NCBI GenBank assembly: GCA_003454975.1
Contig: DMST01000353.1
Location: 835-11,882 of the forward strand
DNA from: Cytophagales bacterium
GTDB lineage: Bacteria; Bacteroidota; Bacteroidia; Cytophagales; Cyclobacteriaceae
Direction: 5' to 3'
Length of the DNA stretch: 11,048 nt
Positions within the stretch are counted from its first letter, which is position 1, and each line of letters begins with the position of its first letter. Made by a program: the position numbers and the translations under genes. Under the pieces are notes generated by a model. It was not told the DNA's origin and searched no databases. It saw only the letters and a program-made list of their open reading frames with translations. Shown piece after piece: positions 1-8,329 of the stretch.

Positions 1-1208
1 ACCTCAATGATCCGATCGAGGGGATAATCCTGGTAGTTGAAGGTATCCAGCGAATCGCGAGAGAGCTCCTTCAAATAGGCAGTGAAGGGGGTGGCCGATG
101 TTATTTGCGAATACAGGGGCAGGGTATTCACATACAAGCCAATCTGATCGTGCAGCTGCATTACCGAACGGCCAGCAATGGGCGTTCCCAAGATCAGCTG
201 GTCCTGACCCGATACCTTGTGCAAGGTGAGCGAAAGAAGGGCCCGGTATAGGTTGAACAGAGTAGTATGCTGTTGGCGCGCCAGCTGATCGAGAGCCTCC
301 TTTTGAGAAGGTGAGAGATACATTCGGGTAGAAGCTCCCGCAAAGGTGGTTTGCTGTGGCCGGGGCCGGTCGTAGGGCAACACCAGCGGTTCTACCCCCT
401 CCAGCTGCTTTCCTTGCCAGTAGGCTTTTGCTTTTTGCCCAAAACTACCGTCAAACTTCTCTGCCAGCCAGGCAGCGTAGTCTTTGTACTGAATGGAAAG
501 CGCCTGCGTGGTGATGGAGTTACCCAAGCATTTCTCTCGGTAATACCCCATCACTTCTTGCACCAGCAGTCCTACCGACCAACCGTCGCTGATGATGTGG
601 TGCATATTGAAGAGCAATGCGTGAGATTCTCCGCCTAGATGGATGAGCTTGACCTGCATCAGGGGGCCTTGTTCCAGATTGAACTGGTGGTGGTAGAGTG
701 CAGAGTACTCTTGCCTCAAGGCAGCTTTGACATCTGCCGAACCTACAAGCGTGGTTTGTTCTAGTGCAAAAGGCAGCTCGTCATGTACCACCTGTACGGG
801 CTCAACGGCCACCTCAGCAAAGGTGGTTCGCAAGCTCTCGTGCTTGGCAATACACACGCGAAAGGCCTCTTCCAATACGGTGGCATTCACCTCCCCTTGG
901 AGATAAAAGCCATTGCCAATATTGTAGGCCTGGTTACCCCCATCAAACTGACTGAGCACCCACATACGGCGCTGCGAAGGAGTAAGCGGATAGTGTGCCT
1001 GTTGGGTAATCGGAGTGATTTGCTCCTGACGGGTATCGGCTTGGCTTTCTTCCAAAAAAGCCAACAACTTGGCCTTTCCATCACGCACGGCTGCCAACAA
1101 CTCAGCCGATAGTGCTGCGGTCTTTCCCACCAACTTAAGGTTGCCGTCCTGTAGGCGCGGTACTACTCCAATTTCGCGTAGCGAGGCAATGATTTCCAGA
1201 GTACTCAT
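1..1208 (-). CDS. Nonribosomal peptide synthetase, N-terminal part: TubC-type docking domain + condensation domain (partial)
   Basis: I translated this minus-strand frame by hand from the ATG at 1206-1208; it is open for 402 codons and leaves the window at base 1, so the protein continues to the left. Residues 1-52 (MSTLEIIASLREIGV..., then LKLVGKTAALSAELLAAV) resemble the TubC_N docking domain that receives an upstream subunit. A condensation domain follows with its usual motifs in order: C1 LTPSQRRMW (75-83), C2 KHESLRTTF (122-130), C3 MHHIISDGWS (202-211, catalytic His204 and Asp208), C4 YKDYAAWL (241-248), C5 IGLYVNTLP (356-364), C6 YQDYPLDRI (392-400). The domain should form the amide between the acyl group on the preceding carrier and the first amino acid. 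The start overlaps the stop of the acyl-AMP ligase gene (ATGA), so translation is probably coupled. Adenylation and carrier domains are expected beyond the edge but not seen. Whether it is a starter-type or LCL-type condensation domain cannot be settled by eye. Confidence 0.92.
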   Translation of the reverse strand, partial: MSTLEIIASLREIGVVPRLQDGNLKLVGKTAALSAELLAAVRDGKAKLLAFLEESQADTRQEQITPITQQAHYPLTPSQRRMWVLSQFDGGNQAYNIGNGFYLQGEVNATVLEEAFRVCIAKHESLRTTFAEVAVEPVQVVHDELPFALEQTTLVGSADVKAALRQEYSALYHHQFNLEQGPLMQVKLIHLGGESHALLFNMHHIISDGWSVGLLVQEVMGYYREKCLGNSITTQALSIQYKDYAAWLAEKFDGSFGQKAKAYWQGKQLEGVEPLVLPYDRPRPQQTTFAGASTRMYLSPSQKEALDQLARQQHTTLFNLYRALLSLTLHKVSGQDQLILGTPIAGRSVMQLHDQIGLYVNTLPLYSQITSATPFTAYLKELSRDSLDTFNYQDYPLDRIIE

Positions 1209-3127
1209 AGCACAATTTCTTCTCCGTCGTTGGTACTGGCATTCAGCCACTGTAGAGTTAATATTCGATCACGCACCGCCGGTAAGGTTCCTGTCTCCAA
1301 CAGATGCGTAGCTTCCAGATTCAATTCCAGATCCTGGTTGATGCGGTTGACCAGAGCCACTCCGGTCAAAGAACTGATTCCCAATTCGTACAGGTTGATG
1401 TCGCCGAAAGCATCCAGTTCGTCTCTCTTCAGGCGCAACGTATCGGCCAACAGGGCAAGCAGATAGGCCTCCAGGTGCTCGGCTTGGGGATCATCCAGAA
1501 AGGCAGTCAGGTGGTGGGCAATCGTGGTTTCACCGGATATTGAGTCCCGATGCTGATACACGAAATCGAGCGTCCCCTCCAGATAACCTTGCCTCACCTT
1601 TACCCGCTGTAGTTTGCCACTGCTAGTGCGAGGCAAATGCCGAGGCTTTACGAAAAGGACATCGTATGGGGGCAAGCCTAGCTCAGCTACCAAATAGGCC
1701 TCTATTTGCTGAACGATGGGTAAATACGCCTCCGATGCCAACACTTGGCGGCTAATCTCCGCCACTACCAACGGCTGTTCACCAGCATCTTCCACATAGG
1801 TGAAGACTACCCCATTCAGGGAAATCTCATCTACTTGATCGGCAAGGGCGCGTTCCAGGTCATAGGGATAGAAATTTTTACCCTGTATGATCACCATCTC
1901 CTTCAACCGCCCCGTGATGTAAAGTTGATCTCCTACCTGTTGGCCCAAATCTCCCGTACGCAGGTACCGCACGCCATCTTGGGTCACAAAGTCTTCCTCT
2001 GCATTCTGGCCCCAATATCCTTCCGTTACACTAGGACTGGCGAGGCAAATCTCCCCCATCTTCTTGTGAAAGGTTTGTGTAGCGGCTTCGTAGAAGGCAA
2101 CCGAAACCCCGGGACAAATAGCCCCGGAACTTATTCCAATGGCAACGTCATGGGTGGGTTTGCCTCCTGAAACAATCAGCGTATGCTCTGCCAATCCGTA
2201 GCAGGTATGCAGGGCCTCGGGACGAAAACCAGCCGAGGCAAAATGGCTGGCGAAGGCCTGCAGCGTGGCCGCCTGCACGGGCTCGGACCCATTGTAGGCT
2301 ACTTGCCAGGTGCGTAGGTCCAATCCTGATGCAGCATCTACGGGGATGGCTTTTACACAGTGGTCATATATGAAATTGGGGCCTCCGGAGTGGGTACCAC
2401 CATATTTTTCGATGGCTTCTAACCACCGAAGAGGTTTTTGGATCACCTCCGCTGGGGAAAGCACCACACAAGTAGCACCCAAATAGAGGCTATGCATAAG
2501 ATTGCCAATCAGCCCCATATCATGGTAAAAGGGCAACCAGGTTACGATCACCGAGTCAGAAGTAGTAGCAAAGGTTTGCTGCAACAAGGTCTGGTTGTGC
2601 CACAGGTTTTCCTGCGAAACCTTCACACCCTTTGGCTTTCCCGTGCTGCCGGAGGTATACTGAAGAAATGCGGTAGCGTTTGGCGCCATCCCTGGCAGCG
2701 ATACCTCAGTCTGGGTAGCTAAATCTGTAGCAGCTACTACCTGCCCAGCAAACCCGTGGTTGATGAGCTTGCTATAAATCCGATCGGCATGGCCCTCTTC
2801 ACAGAGGACGGAGGTAGCTCCAGCATCCTCCAAAATGGCATACAACCGCTCAAAATGACGTGCCGTTCTGGGAAAGAACATAGGAATGGAAGTACGCCCT
2901 GCCATTTGGCACGCCAAAAACGTGATCACAAAGCCTACACTCCGATCGAACAGGAGTAATACCGGCCCATCTCCTGCTAAGGCACTAGCTATGCCCCGCG
3001 CTTGTAGATTGACTTGGTCCCACAATTCACCGTAGGTAATTGCGTGCTCCTCCCCTTCTAACGATATGAACGCATTGCTTTCCGCTAAACCATCTAAATC
3101 CTTAGACAATTTATGTAGCAAACTCAA
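1205..3127 (-). CDS. Fatty acyl-AMP ligase fused to an acyl carrier protein (lipopeptide starter module)
   Basis: 640 residues. It activates a fatty acid as acyl-AMP and loads it on its own carrier domain to prime the downstream synthetase. Adenylate-forming motifs: P-loop YTSGSTGKPKG (157-167), WLPFYHDMGLIG (197-208), AYNGSEPV (277-284), YGLAEHTL (310-317), YLRTGDLG (388-395), GRLKEMVIIQGKNFYPYD (406-423), and TSSGKLQR (501-508) with Lys505 at the A10 position. The WLPxYHDMGLIG and GKNFYPYDLE forms are those of fatty acyl-AMP ligases rather than acyl-CoA synthetases. Residues 550-625 form a carrier domain; ELGISSLTG (581-589) places the phosphopantetheine serine at 586. The C-terminal tail NASTNDGEEIVL is short and acidic, suited to binding the docking domain of the next protein. 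The start is TTG: the frame has no ATG before the first domain and a TAA lies nine codons upstream (3152-3154). AAAAAGA eight bases upstream is a plausible weak ribosome site. The acyl chain length cannot be read from sequence. Confidence 0.93.
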   Translation of the reverse strand: MSLLHKLSKDLDGLAESNAFISLEGEEHAITYGELWDQVNLQARGIASALAGDGPVLLLFDRSVGFVITFLACQMAGRTSIPMFFPRTARHFERLYAILEDAGATSVLCEEGHADRIYSKLINHGFAGQVVAATDLATQTEVSLPGMAPNATAFLQYTSGSTGKPKGVKVSQENLWHNQTLLQQTFATTSDSVIVTWLPFYHDMGLIGNLMHSLYLGATCVVLSPAEVIQKPLRWLEAIEKYGGTHSGGPNFIYDHCVKAIPVDAASGLDLRTWQVAYNGSEPVQAATLQAFASHFASAGFRPEALHTCYGLAEHTLIVSGGKPTHDVAIGISSGAICPGVSVAFYEAATQTFHKKMGEICLASPSVTEGYWGQNAEEDFVTQDGVRYLRTGDLGQQVGDQLYITGRLKEMVIIQGKNFYPYDLERALADQVDEISLNGVVFTYVEDAGEQPLVVAEISRQVLASEAYLPIVQQIEAYLVAELGLPPYDVLFVKPRHLPRTSSGKLQRVKVRQGYLEGTLDFVYQHRDSISGETTIAHHLTAFLDDPQAEHLEAYLLALLADTLRLKRDELDAFGDINLYELGISSLTGVALVNRINQDLELNLEATHLLETGTLPAVRDRILTLQWLNASTNDGEEIVL

Positions 3128-3168
3128 GACAATTCTTTTTATATGGGTTTCTTAACAGCTGGTAATTT

Positions 3169-3188
3169 GACTCCCACTATTGGGAGTC
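3169..3188 (-). other. Perfect 8-bp hairpin between receptor and ligase genes
   Basis: GACTCCCA, a four-base loop and TGGGAGTC form a perfect stem starting 18 bases after the receptor stop codon and about 40 bases before the ligase start. On the minus strand it is followed by AAATTACC, not by a T run, so it is not a standard intrinsic terminator. It may act as a 3'-end stabiliser, an attenuator or a partial terminator separating expression of the two genes. No TAnnTTTG promoter is visible in the 78-base gap. Confidence 0.45.
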
Positions 3189-3205
3189 CACTGGTACGAT
3201 TGAAA

Positions 3206-5611
3206 TTAGATTCGGCCGGTTTCGGAAGCTCCTACATCGCGGTTGCGATATTTTACTTCCTTGAGGCCGCCAAAGGTGTAGCTTACCGTCAGTCGGTACG
3301 AGTAGGTATTGAATAACCAGTTATACGTTACATCTGCTACCCCTACACGGTAGGTCCCCCCAGGACGGTAGGTACGCAGCAAGTCATTCGCGAGGAAATT
3401 CAAATTAATCCGTTCTCCAATACTGCGCGAGGCGCCTGCGCTAAGTACAAAGACCGGGTCACGATAGTAGATTCCATCGTCCGTAGCACCAAAGTATTCT
3501 CCATTCAATTCAAACTTGGCAACCTTAGCAACCAAGAAGGAATTGTATGTAAATGCATAAAGCTGGGGTCGTAGTTGGGTAGTTTCGTTCTCCTGATCCA
3601 ACAATTGATCGAGCCGGATACCCGCAGAATTGTACGAACTCCAAATACCTTTCTCTATAGGAGCGGTCAGCGTGGCATAATAGGAGTTCAGACGATCTAG
3701 GTTGTCTTGGGTCATTACCACGCTATTGGGCGAAGTGCTACCCTGAATAATCACCGTACGGAAAGGGTATTGAGCGATGGCATATCCCACCTTGAATTCG
3801 TACCCCTTGTACCCTAATGTCCCTTCAAACGAATAGGTATTCGTTGGACGCAAACGTGGGTTACCCCGAATGGAAGTCAACGAATCCTGATACCACAAGA
3901 AAGGATCGAGATCTACAAAGCGAGGACGGTTGATCCGTGATGACAAGGACAAAGACCAGCTAACGCCAGACTCCAATGAACCCGACAAACGTGCGTTGGG
4001 GAAAATATTGAGGTAAGTAGAATCAATAACCACGCTATCCAACAGTAAATTCTCACCCCGCACCTGACTATACTCCGCCCGAACTCCTACTCCGTAGCTG
4101 ATACCGTTGGCAAAAGCCCCTGAATACTGTGCGTAAAAGGCCGGAATATTCTCGGTATACTGGTATTGATTCGAATAAGCATCATTCACGATGAAAGAGT
4201 CGGTACCTGCAGGGCGGTATGATAGCTCAACTCCACCTTGGTTATCAATGCTGGAGTACTTGGCTCCTATTTCCAAACGCCCGGATCCATCAAACACCTT
4301 GGTGTAATCTACCTGGCCAATCAGCAAGTTCAGAACGTTACCTCCATCATTGCGGCGCGTAGCCCGGGTAATCCTGCCATCACTGAAAGTTATTTCCTCT
4401 TCCAGGAGATCCAACAGATCATTATCATACTGACCCCATTGCCCTCCAATGAAAAGTGAACTTCCCTTGTCATCGAGCGTCAGTGAATAGTTACCAGAAA
4501 GGTTGTTACTAATAATTCCCGAACTACCACCGTTGCGTGCTTCCAGCCCCAAACTCTGGCCGTTGAAAGTCATCTCATTTTGATTGAGAACATCCAAGTC
4601 ATACACCTCATAGCCACCGTCATATTGGATAGAGAGTTCGCTTCGATCATTAATATCATAACCGATGCCTAACCGGTAGTTAGAATCGTAAGTCTGGTCT
4701 ACATTCTCGTACAGGCCAATATCTGAGAATACAATCCCGCCACTGGTATTGAGTTCCCGGGTACTCTCCAACTGACTCCAAACCCGACCTAGGTTGACCC
4801 CGTAGTCAGCGGTAACGCTCAATTTATCTTTTCGGTAGTTGAGTGTAATAGCTTGATAATTAGGAGCATTCCAAGAAATGGGGTCGTTGAAATTCTGTGC
4901 AACGGTAGTGGTTTGCTGTATTGTACCTTGCAAACCCTCCTGACCATTTTTGGCTAAAATGATGTTGATAACCGCTTGCCCATTGGCGTCATATCTTGCT
5001 GAAGGGTTCGTGATTACTTCTACTTTTGCTATCTGATTTACAGGAATCGAGTTGAATCGTTCTGAGGTTATTTGTACCCCATCTAAATACAGAATAGCCT
5101 CCCCTTTGCCAAACACAGACACCGCATCTTCATTCACCGAAACGGTGGGTGCTTTACCCAACAATTCAGTCACGGAAGTGCTGTTGGCGAGCATCGTTTC
5201 CTGCACGTTTACAATCATGCTACCGTCACGTCCCGCTTCATAAAGAGGCTTGCTGGCTTCTACAACTACCTCGTCCAGAGCCAATCCTTGTTGAACGACA
5301 ATGTCCCCTAAATCAGTCTGATTTTGTTGAGGCAATTGGATAATTGTATCCGCAAAATCCAGCGATGTGAGTTTTAATAGCAGGGATTCATTTGTCGTTG
5401 ATTCCAGCACAAAATCTCCCTCCAAAAAGAGCACTCCAGTAACCAATACGGAGTCGCTTGCTTGAAGCAACAAAGCGTTTCCAGCTAGGGGAGAATTGTT
5501 TACATCGACCACCTTACCCTTCACAACCACCTGAGAATAAGCACTATAACTGGTTAACAACAAACCAAGAAACAGGAAACTCAGTTGGGAATACCTGAAA
5601 ATCATATACAT
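3206..5611 (-). CDS. Outer-membrane beta-barrel receptor (TonB-dependent receptor-like, OMP_b-brl_3 type)
   Basis: 801 residues, predicted to sit in the outer membrane. An N-terminal signal peptide (hydrophobic core about 9-20, cleavage probably after SAYS-Q, residue 26/27) leads into a carboxypeptidase-regulatory-like beta domain (about 28-105: VVVKGKVVDVNNSPLAGNAL). A plug-like domain follows (about 113-225), with DEVVVEAS, VTELLGKAPTVSV, LYLDGVQI and VEVITNPSARYDANGQAVI, the hallmark series of Bacteroidota outer-membrane barrel proteins. The rest is aromatic-rich alternating beta strands, ending with YRLTVSYTFGG (about 777-787) followed by a short polar tail. I see no clear TonB box, and barrels of this subfamily are often of unknown substrate. 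The ligand cannot be named. M1 and M3 are both possible starts; a good promoter lies at 5660-5690. The gene is directly upstream of the lipopeptide genes on the same strand, so a role in uptake, export or sensing of the product is possible but only inferred. Confidence 0.88.
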   Translation of the reverse strand: MYMIFRYSQLSFLFLGLLLTSYSAYSQVVVKGKVVDVNNSPLAGNALLLQASDSVLVTGVLFLEGDFVLESTTNESLLLKLTSLDFADTIIQLPQQNQTDLGDIVVQQGLALDEVVVEASKPLYEAGRDGSMIVNVQETMLANSTSVTELLGKAPTVSVNEDAVSVFGKGEAILYLDGVQITSERFNSIPVNQIAKVEVITNPSARYDANGQAVINIILAKNGQEGLQGTIQQTTTVAQNFNDPISWNAPNYQAITLNYRKDKLSVTADYGVNLGRVWSQLESTRELNTSGGIVFSDIGLYENVDQTYDSNYRLGIGYDINDRSELSIQYDGGYEVYDLDVLNQNEMTFNGQSLGLEARNGGSSGIISNNLSGNYSLTLDDKGSSLFIGGQWGQYDNDLLDLLEEEITFSDGRITRATRRNDGGNVLNLLIGQVDYTKVFDGSGRLEIGAKYSSIDNQGGVELSYRPAGTDSFIVNDAYSNQYQYTENIPAFYAQYSGAFANGISYGVGVRAEYSQVRGENLLLDSVVIDSTYLNIFPNARLSGSLESGVSWSLSLSSRINRPRFVDLDPFLWYQDSLTSIRGNPRLRPTNTYSFEGTLGYKGYEFKVGYAIAQYPFRTVIIQGSTSPNSVVMTQDNLDRLNSYYATLTAPIEKGIWSSYNSAGIRLDQLLDQENETTQLRPQLYAFTYNSFLVAKVAKFELNGEYFGATDDGIYYRDPVFVLSAGASRSIGERINLNFLANDLLRTYRPGGTYRVGVADVTYNWLFNTYSYRLTVSYTFGGLKEVKYRNRDVGASETGRI

Positions 5612-5659
5612 AGTGGTTTCAAATACTTAGCAGATATGCGACCCCGCATTTTTCAGCTG

Positions 5660-5690
5660 CAAAAGTATAGGTAAGGGAAAAACTTCCAAA
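5660..5690 (-). promoter_or_regulatory. Bacteroidota-type promoter of the receptor gene
   Basis: On the minus strand TTTG (5690-5687) is followed after exactly 19 bases by TACTTTTG (5667-5660), a full match to the Bacteroidota consensus TTTG-N19-TAnnTTTG used by the primary sigma factor. Transcription would begin near 5653, giving a leader of about 40 bases before the receptor ATG. It also provides the only recognisable promoter for the ligase and peptide synthetase genes downstream. Confidence 0.75.
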
Positions 5691-6315
5691 GAAACGGGGT
5701 TGTTTTACACGCCAAATTGAGGCAATTAATTCGAGACAAAATTAAACAAATACGATAAAGGAATTGACTGATTAACCACCCACCTACAAACCAACTATAG
5801 CAAAATTTTATATCGCACAGGCGACATTTTCATGGTATTTTATTTTCATGATCCAGTCTGGATTATTTATCCACAACTCCACAGAATTAGCAGGAACCTC
5901 TAAAATGCCAAATGACGATATATCGATACAAAACACACCCCTCAAAATATTTCACTTCCTGACCTGGAAATAAGACTCAAAAAAATCTATTTTAAAAGAG
6001 AAAATTTTCAATCCTCTACCTTCAACGTATATCTGAATCAGAGAGAAAGACTGCCCTCCTACCGATGGTAATTGCCTATCGGTTTAAGTGGAAAAACCCC
6101 GAGCTTGTGCTAGGATTGGTGGGTAAGTGAACCAGCGAGACACCAGTCATTCAAAAATTGCATTAAACCAATAGCCCCGAAAAAATGTTATTCGGCCCCT
6201 ATTTCAGCATTGAATCATAGCGAAAACAGAGTAATACTGCCGGCTGTACAGGGCCTCGGATCATGGACAACCTAACTTAACCACAAAGCCCTCTGAGAAA
6301 AAGAACAACCGGAAA

Positions 6316-6350
6316 TTACAATTCAACCTCGATTAACGATGTTTCAACGG
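6316..6350 (+). promoter_or_regulatory. Predicted LytTR regulator binding site upstream of the kinase-regulator operon
   Basis: Two direct half-sites, AATTCAACC and TTTCAACGG, have their TTCAAC cores at 6322-6327 and 6343-6348, exactly 21 bases apart. LytTR domains bind pairs of about 9-bp direct repeats separated by about 12 bp, which is the same 21-base period. The same element recurs at 8330-8364 with identical spacing: TTACAATTCAACC, seven variable bases, ACGATG, then CA and CGG. The likely ligand is the response regulator at 7569-8321, implying autoregulation. The binding partner is an inference. Confidence 0.55.
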
Positions 6351-6380
6351 GACAATCCTTTCCTCCCTTCGCTTTAGGCC

Positions 6381-6388
6381 TAATATTG
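6381..6388 (+). promoter_or_regulatory. Candidate -7 element for the kinase operon
   Basis: TAATATTG differs by one base from TAnnTTTG and lies 30 bases after the LytTR-like element. TTTC (6359-6362) lies 18 bases upstream in place of a TTTG -33 box. The weak -33 box would fit an activator-dependent promoter. The surrounding TAAnATT-GAT resembles the segment TAAGATTTGAT found after the second copy of the element at 8383. Confidence 0.25.
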
Positions 6389-6509
6389 ATCCTGTTACCT
6401 CTTGGTGTGGTTCTCCTATGTAAAGCCTATGAAATCAAAGGGTGACTGTGCATTTTGGGTCAGATAGATGCAAGAACAGGGGAACCCCTGTAAACAGCAT
6501 AAAAGATAT

Positions 6510-7550
6510 ATGTTCACAAATAAAGAAAAGCGGATACAATACCTGGGATTTAACGATGTGTGGTTCTCCATCTTCGGCATTATTTTTTTAAGCCTATCCA
6601 CGGTCTATATTTTTAATACCCCGGCCAACCTTACCATGGCGGAGACTCTTATATCCTTTGTTGCATCTTTATTTTTCTCCACGTGCGATTGGGTCATCAA
6701 TCGAGCGATCTTAATCCGCCTGCGAAAAACATATCCCCGCTTACAAGACAGCACACAGCGCATCGCCCTCCTGTTCCTGGGCGTTTTAGCTACGGTAGTA
6801 GCCGTTGATTTTCTAGGCGTTAGCTTGGTCATGTTTTTCTCAGACAAGGTGAGCTATAGCTTTCCAGAAAGAATACGATCGTTAGTGGTCATCATCTTTC
6901 TTACCGCCATGGTCATGGCCATGTATGAAGCTGTGTACTTTTTTGTACGACTCAAAAAATCCATCCGGGAAGAAGAGCAAGCCAAGCAAGCCATTATCCA
7001 GGCCCAGCTTGACGCCCTACAAAACCAGGCACAGCCCCACTTTTTCTTCAATACGCTCAATACCCTACGAGACATCATAGACCAAAGCCCCAAGGAGGAG
7101 GCCATGCAGTTTGTAGACAAGCTATCGGACATGTATCGCTTTCTCCTGGAATCAGGCAACACCAATTTGGTCCCGCTAAAAGCCGAACTAAAATTTGCCA
7201 AAGCCTATATTCATATCCAATCCGAGCGATTTGGAGAGAATCTACAGCTGAATTGGGACATCCTTCCCTCTGCTATGGACCATAGGATTGCCCCCATGAG
7301 TCTCCAATTACTGTTAGAGAATGCCATCAAGCACAATGTTGTTTCCCGAGCCAAGCCCTTAGCCATCAACATCACCACCCAGGGTGGTAAGCTCATCGTG
7401 GACAACATTATCCAGAGAAAATCTACCCAACTCCCTTCCACTAAACTGGGGCTCAAAAATATTGAAAAGCGATATGGGTTGATTACTGAGAGGCCCGTTG
7501 AGGTGGTAAATGATGGACACCAATTTTCCGTTTCCCTACCGCTATTATAG
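6510..7550 (+). CDS. LytS/YehU-type sensor histidine kinase (His_kinase family)
   Basis: 346 residues from the ATG at 6510. An earlier in-frame ATG at 6468 would add 14 polar residues (MQEQGNPCKQHKRY) that look like translated leader, so I prefer 6510. Four membrane helices (about 17-37, 45-66, 85-110, 123-146) form a sensor with no large extracellular domain. A charged helix (about 147-172) links to the kinase core: QPHFFFNTLNTL (175-186) with phosphoacceptor His177, the LytS-type version of the usual NPHFLFN box; PLKAELKFAKAYIHIQSERFG (222-242); and the ATP-binding N box SLQLLLENAIKH (264-275). LGLKNIEKRYG (313-323) is the late glycine box. The kinase should phosphorylate the LytTR regulator encoded 18 bases downstream. 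The stimulus is unknown; this membrane layout is common in Bacteroidota kinases of the family and gives no hint of a ligand. Confidence 0.93.
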   Translation: MFTNKEKRIQYLGFNDVWFSIFGIIFLSLSTVYIFNTPANLTMAETLISFVASLFFSTCDWVINRAILIRLRKTYPRLQDSTQRIALLFLGVLATVVAVDFLGVSLVMFFSDKVSYSFPERIRSLVVIIFLTAMVMAMYEAVYFFVRLKKSIREEEQAKQAIIQAQLDALQNQAQPHFFFNTLNTLRDIIDQSPKEEAMQFVDKLSDMYRFLLESGNTNLVPLKAELKFAKAYIHIQSERFGENLQLNWDILPSAMDHRIAPMSLQLLLENAIKHNVVSRAKPLAINITTQGGKLIVDNIIQRKSTQLPSTKLGLKNIEKRYGLITERPVEVVNDGHQFSVSLPLL

Positions 7551-7568
7551 CATAGAAAAAGAACCCCT

Positions 7569-8321
7569 ATGAAAATCATAATCATCGAAGATGAAATTCG
7601 GGCCGTGAGTCAGTTACAACGCATGCTGAAAGCCTGTGACTTCGAATTTGATCTATTACAAATCATTGATACCGTGGAAGACGCGGTGGTCTGGTTTCAA
7701 GAAAATGAGGCGCCCGATCTCGTATTTATGGACATCCAATTGGCCGATGGGTTGAGCTTTGAGATATTTCAGAAAACAACCGTAAATGCTCCCATTATCT
7801 TCACCACGGCTTTCGATCAGTATGCCATTCAGGCCTTTAAGGTGAACAGTATTGATTATTTGCTAAAACCCATCCAGCAAGACGATTTACACCAAGCACT
7901 GGACAAATTCCTAAAGTCGAATCAACCTACCGGGGTAGATGCGGCTATGCTAAAGCAACTACTCGGTGACCTACAAACCCCTACCGCAAGAGAGGGGCTA
8001 TTGGTAAAATCAGGCAGTGGATTTGTGCAGGTGAAAATTTCTGATTTAGTCTACTGCTATTCCGAAGACAGCATCACGTTTGGAGTCACCCGGGACAAAC
8101 GCTTCATCATTGAAGAAACCTTGGATGAACTATTCAGCACACTAGATCCTAAAAAATTCTTCAGAATCAACCGGGGCCAAGTGGTAGCGAAAGCCTCCAT
8201 TCAGAAAATAGACCCCTACTTCAACCACCGGGTCAAGCTTTCCGTCACCAATCCCCGAGAACAGGAATTCATCGTGAGCCGACCCAAAACCAGTGAATTC
8301 AAGGATTGGATGAACCAATAA
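7569..8321 (+). CDS. LytTR-family response regulator
   Basis: 250 residues. The receiver domain (1-115) shows the acidic pair Glu7-Asp8, phosphorylation site Asp55 in VFMDIQLAD, switch residues Thr79/Thr80 (IIFTTAFD) and Lys100-Pro101. After a linker (116-140), the LytTR DNA-binding domain (about 143-249) has YCYSEDSITFGV, KKFFRINRGQVVAKASI and EFIVSRPKTSEFKDW, all typical of the family. The gene lies 18 bases after the kinase stop and is clearly its partner in one operon. Two copies of a LytTR-like element, before the kinase and immediately after this gene, suggest that it regulates its own operon and the acyltransferase gene downstream. Confidence 0.95.
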   Translation: MKIIIIEDEIRAVSQLQRMLKACDFEFDLLQIIDTVEDAVVWFQENEAPDLVFMDIQLADGLSFEIFQKTTVNAPIIFTTAFDQYAIQAFKVNSIDYLLKPIQQDDLHQALDKFLKSNQPTGVDAAMLKQLLGDLQTPTAREGLLVKSGSGFVQVKISDLVYCYSEDSITFGVTRDKRFIIEETLDELFSTLDPKKFFRINRGQVVAKASIQKIDPYFNHRVKLSVTNPREQEFIVSRPKTSEFKDWMNQ

Positions 8322-8329
8322 CACTCTCG

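Larger units (their letters stand above)
5612..6509. other. Long AT-rich non-coding region between divergent genes
   Basis: About 900 bases separate the receptor start from the likely kinase start. The left end holds the receptor promoter and the right end holds a LytTR-like element (6316-6350). In between I find no open frame with recognisable protein sequence, no RNA gene and no transposon remnant. Small features noted: a 6-bp inverted repeat ACCGAT/ATCGGT (6061-6083) and two copies of ATTTTCATG 16 bases apart (5826-5834 and 5842-5850). Neither has an assigned function. Confidence 0.6.

Noticed and set aside
351..1112. Several plus-strand and minus-strand open frames over the left edge
   Set aside because: They are antisense or out of frame with the condensation-domain gene, whose continuous frame with ordered C1-C6 motifs explains the region.
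6468..6509. Earlier ATG as the start of the histidine kinase
   Set aside because: The 14 added residues are polar, precede an already complete N-terminus and look like translated leader; the ATG at 6510 is preferred, though not proven.
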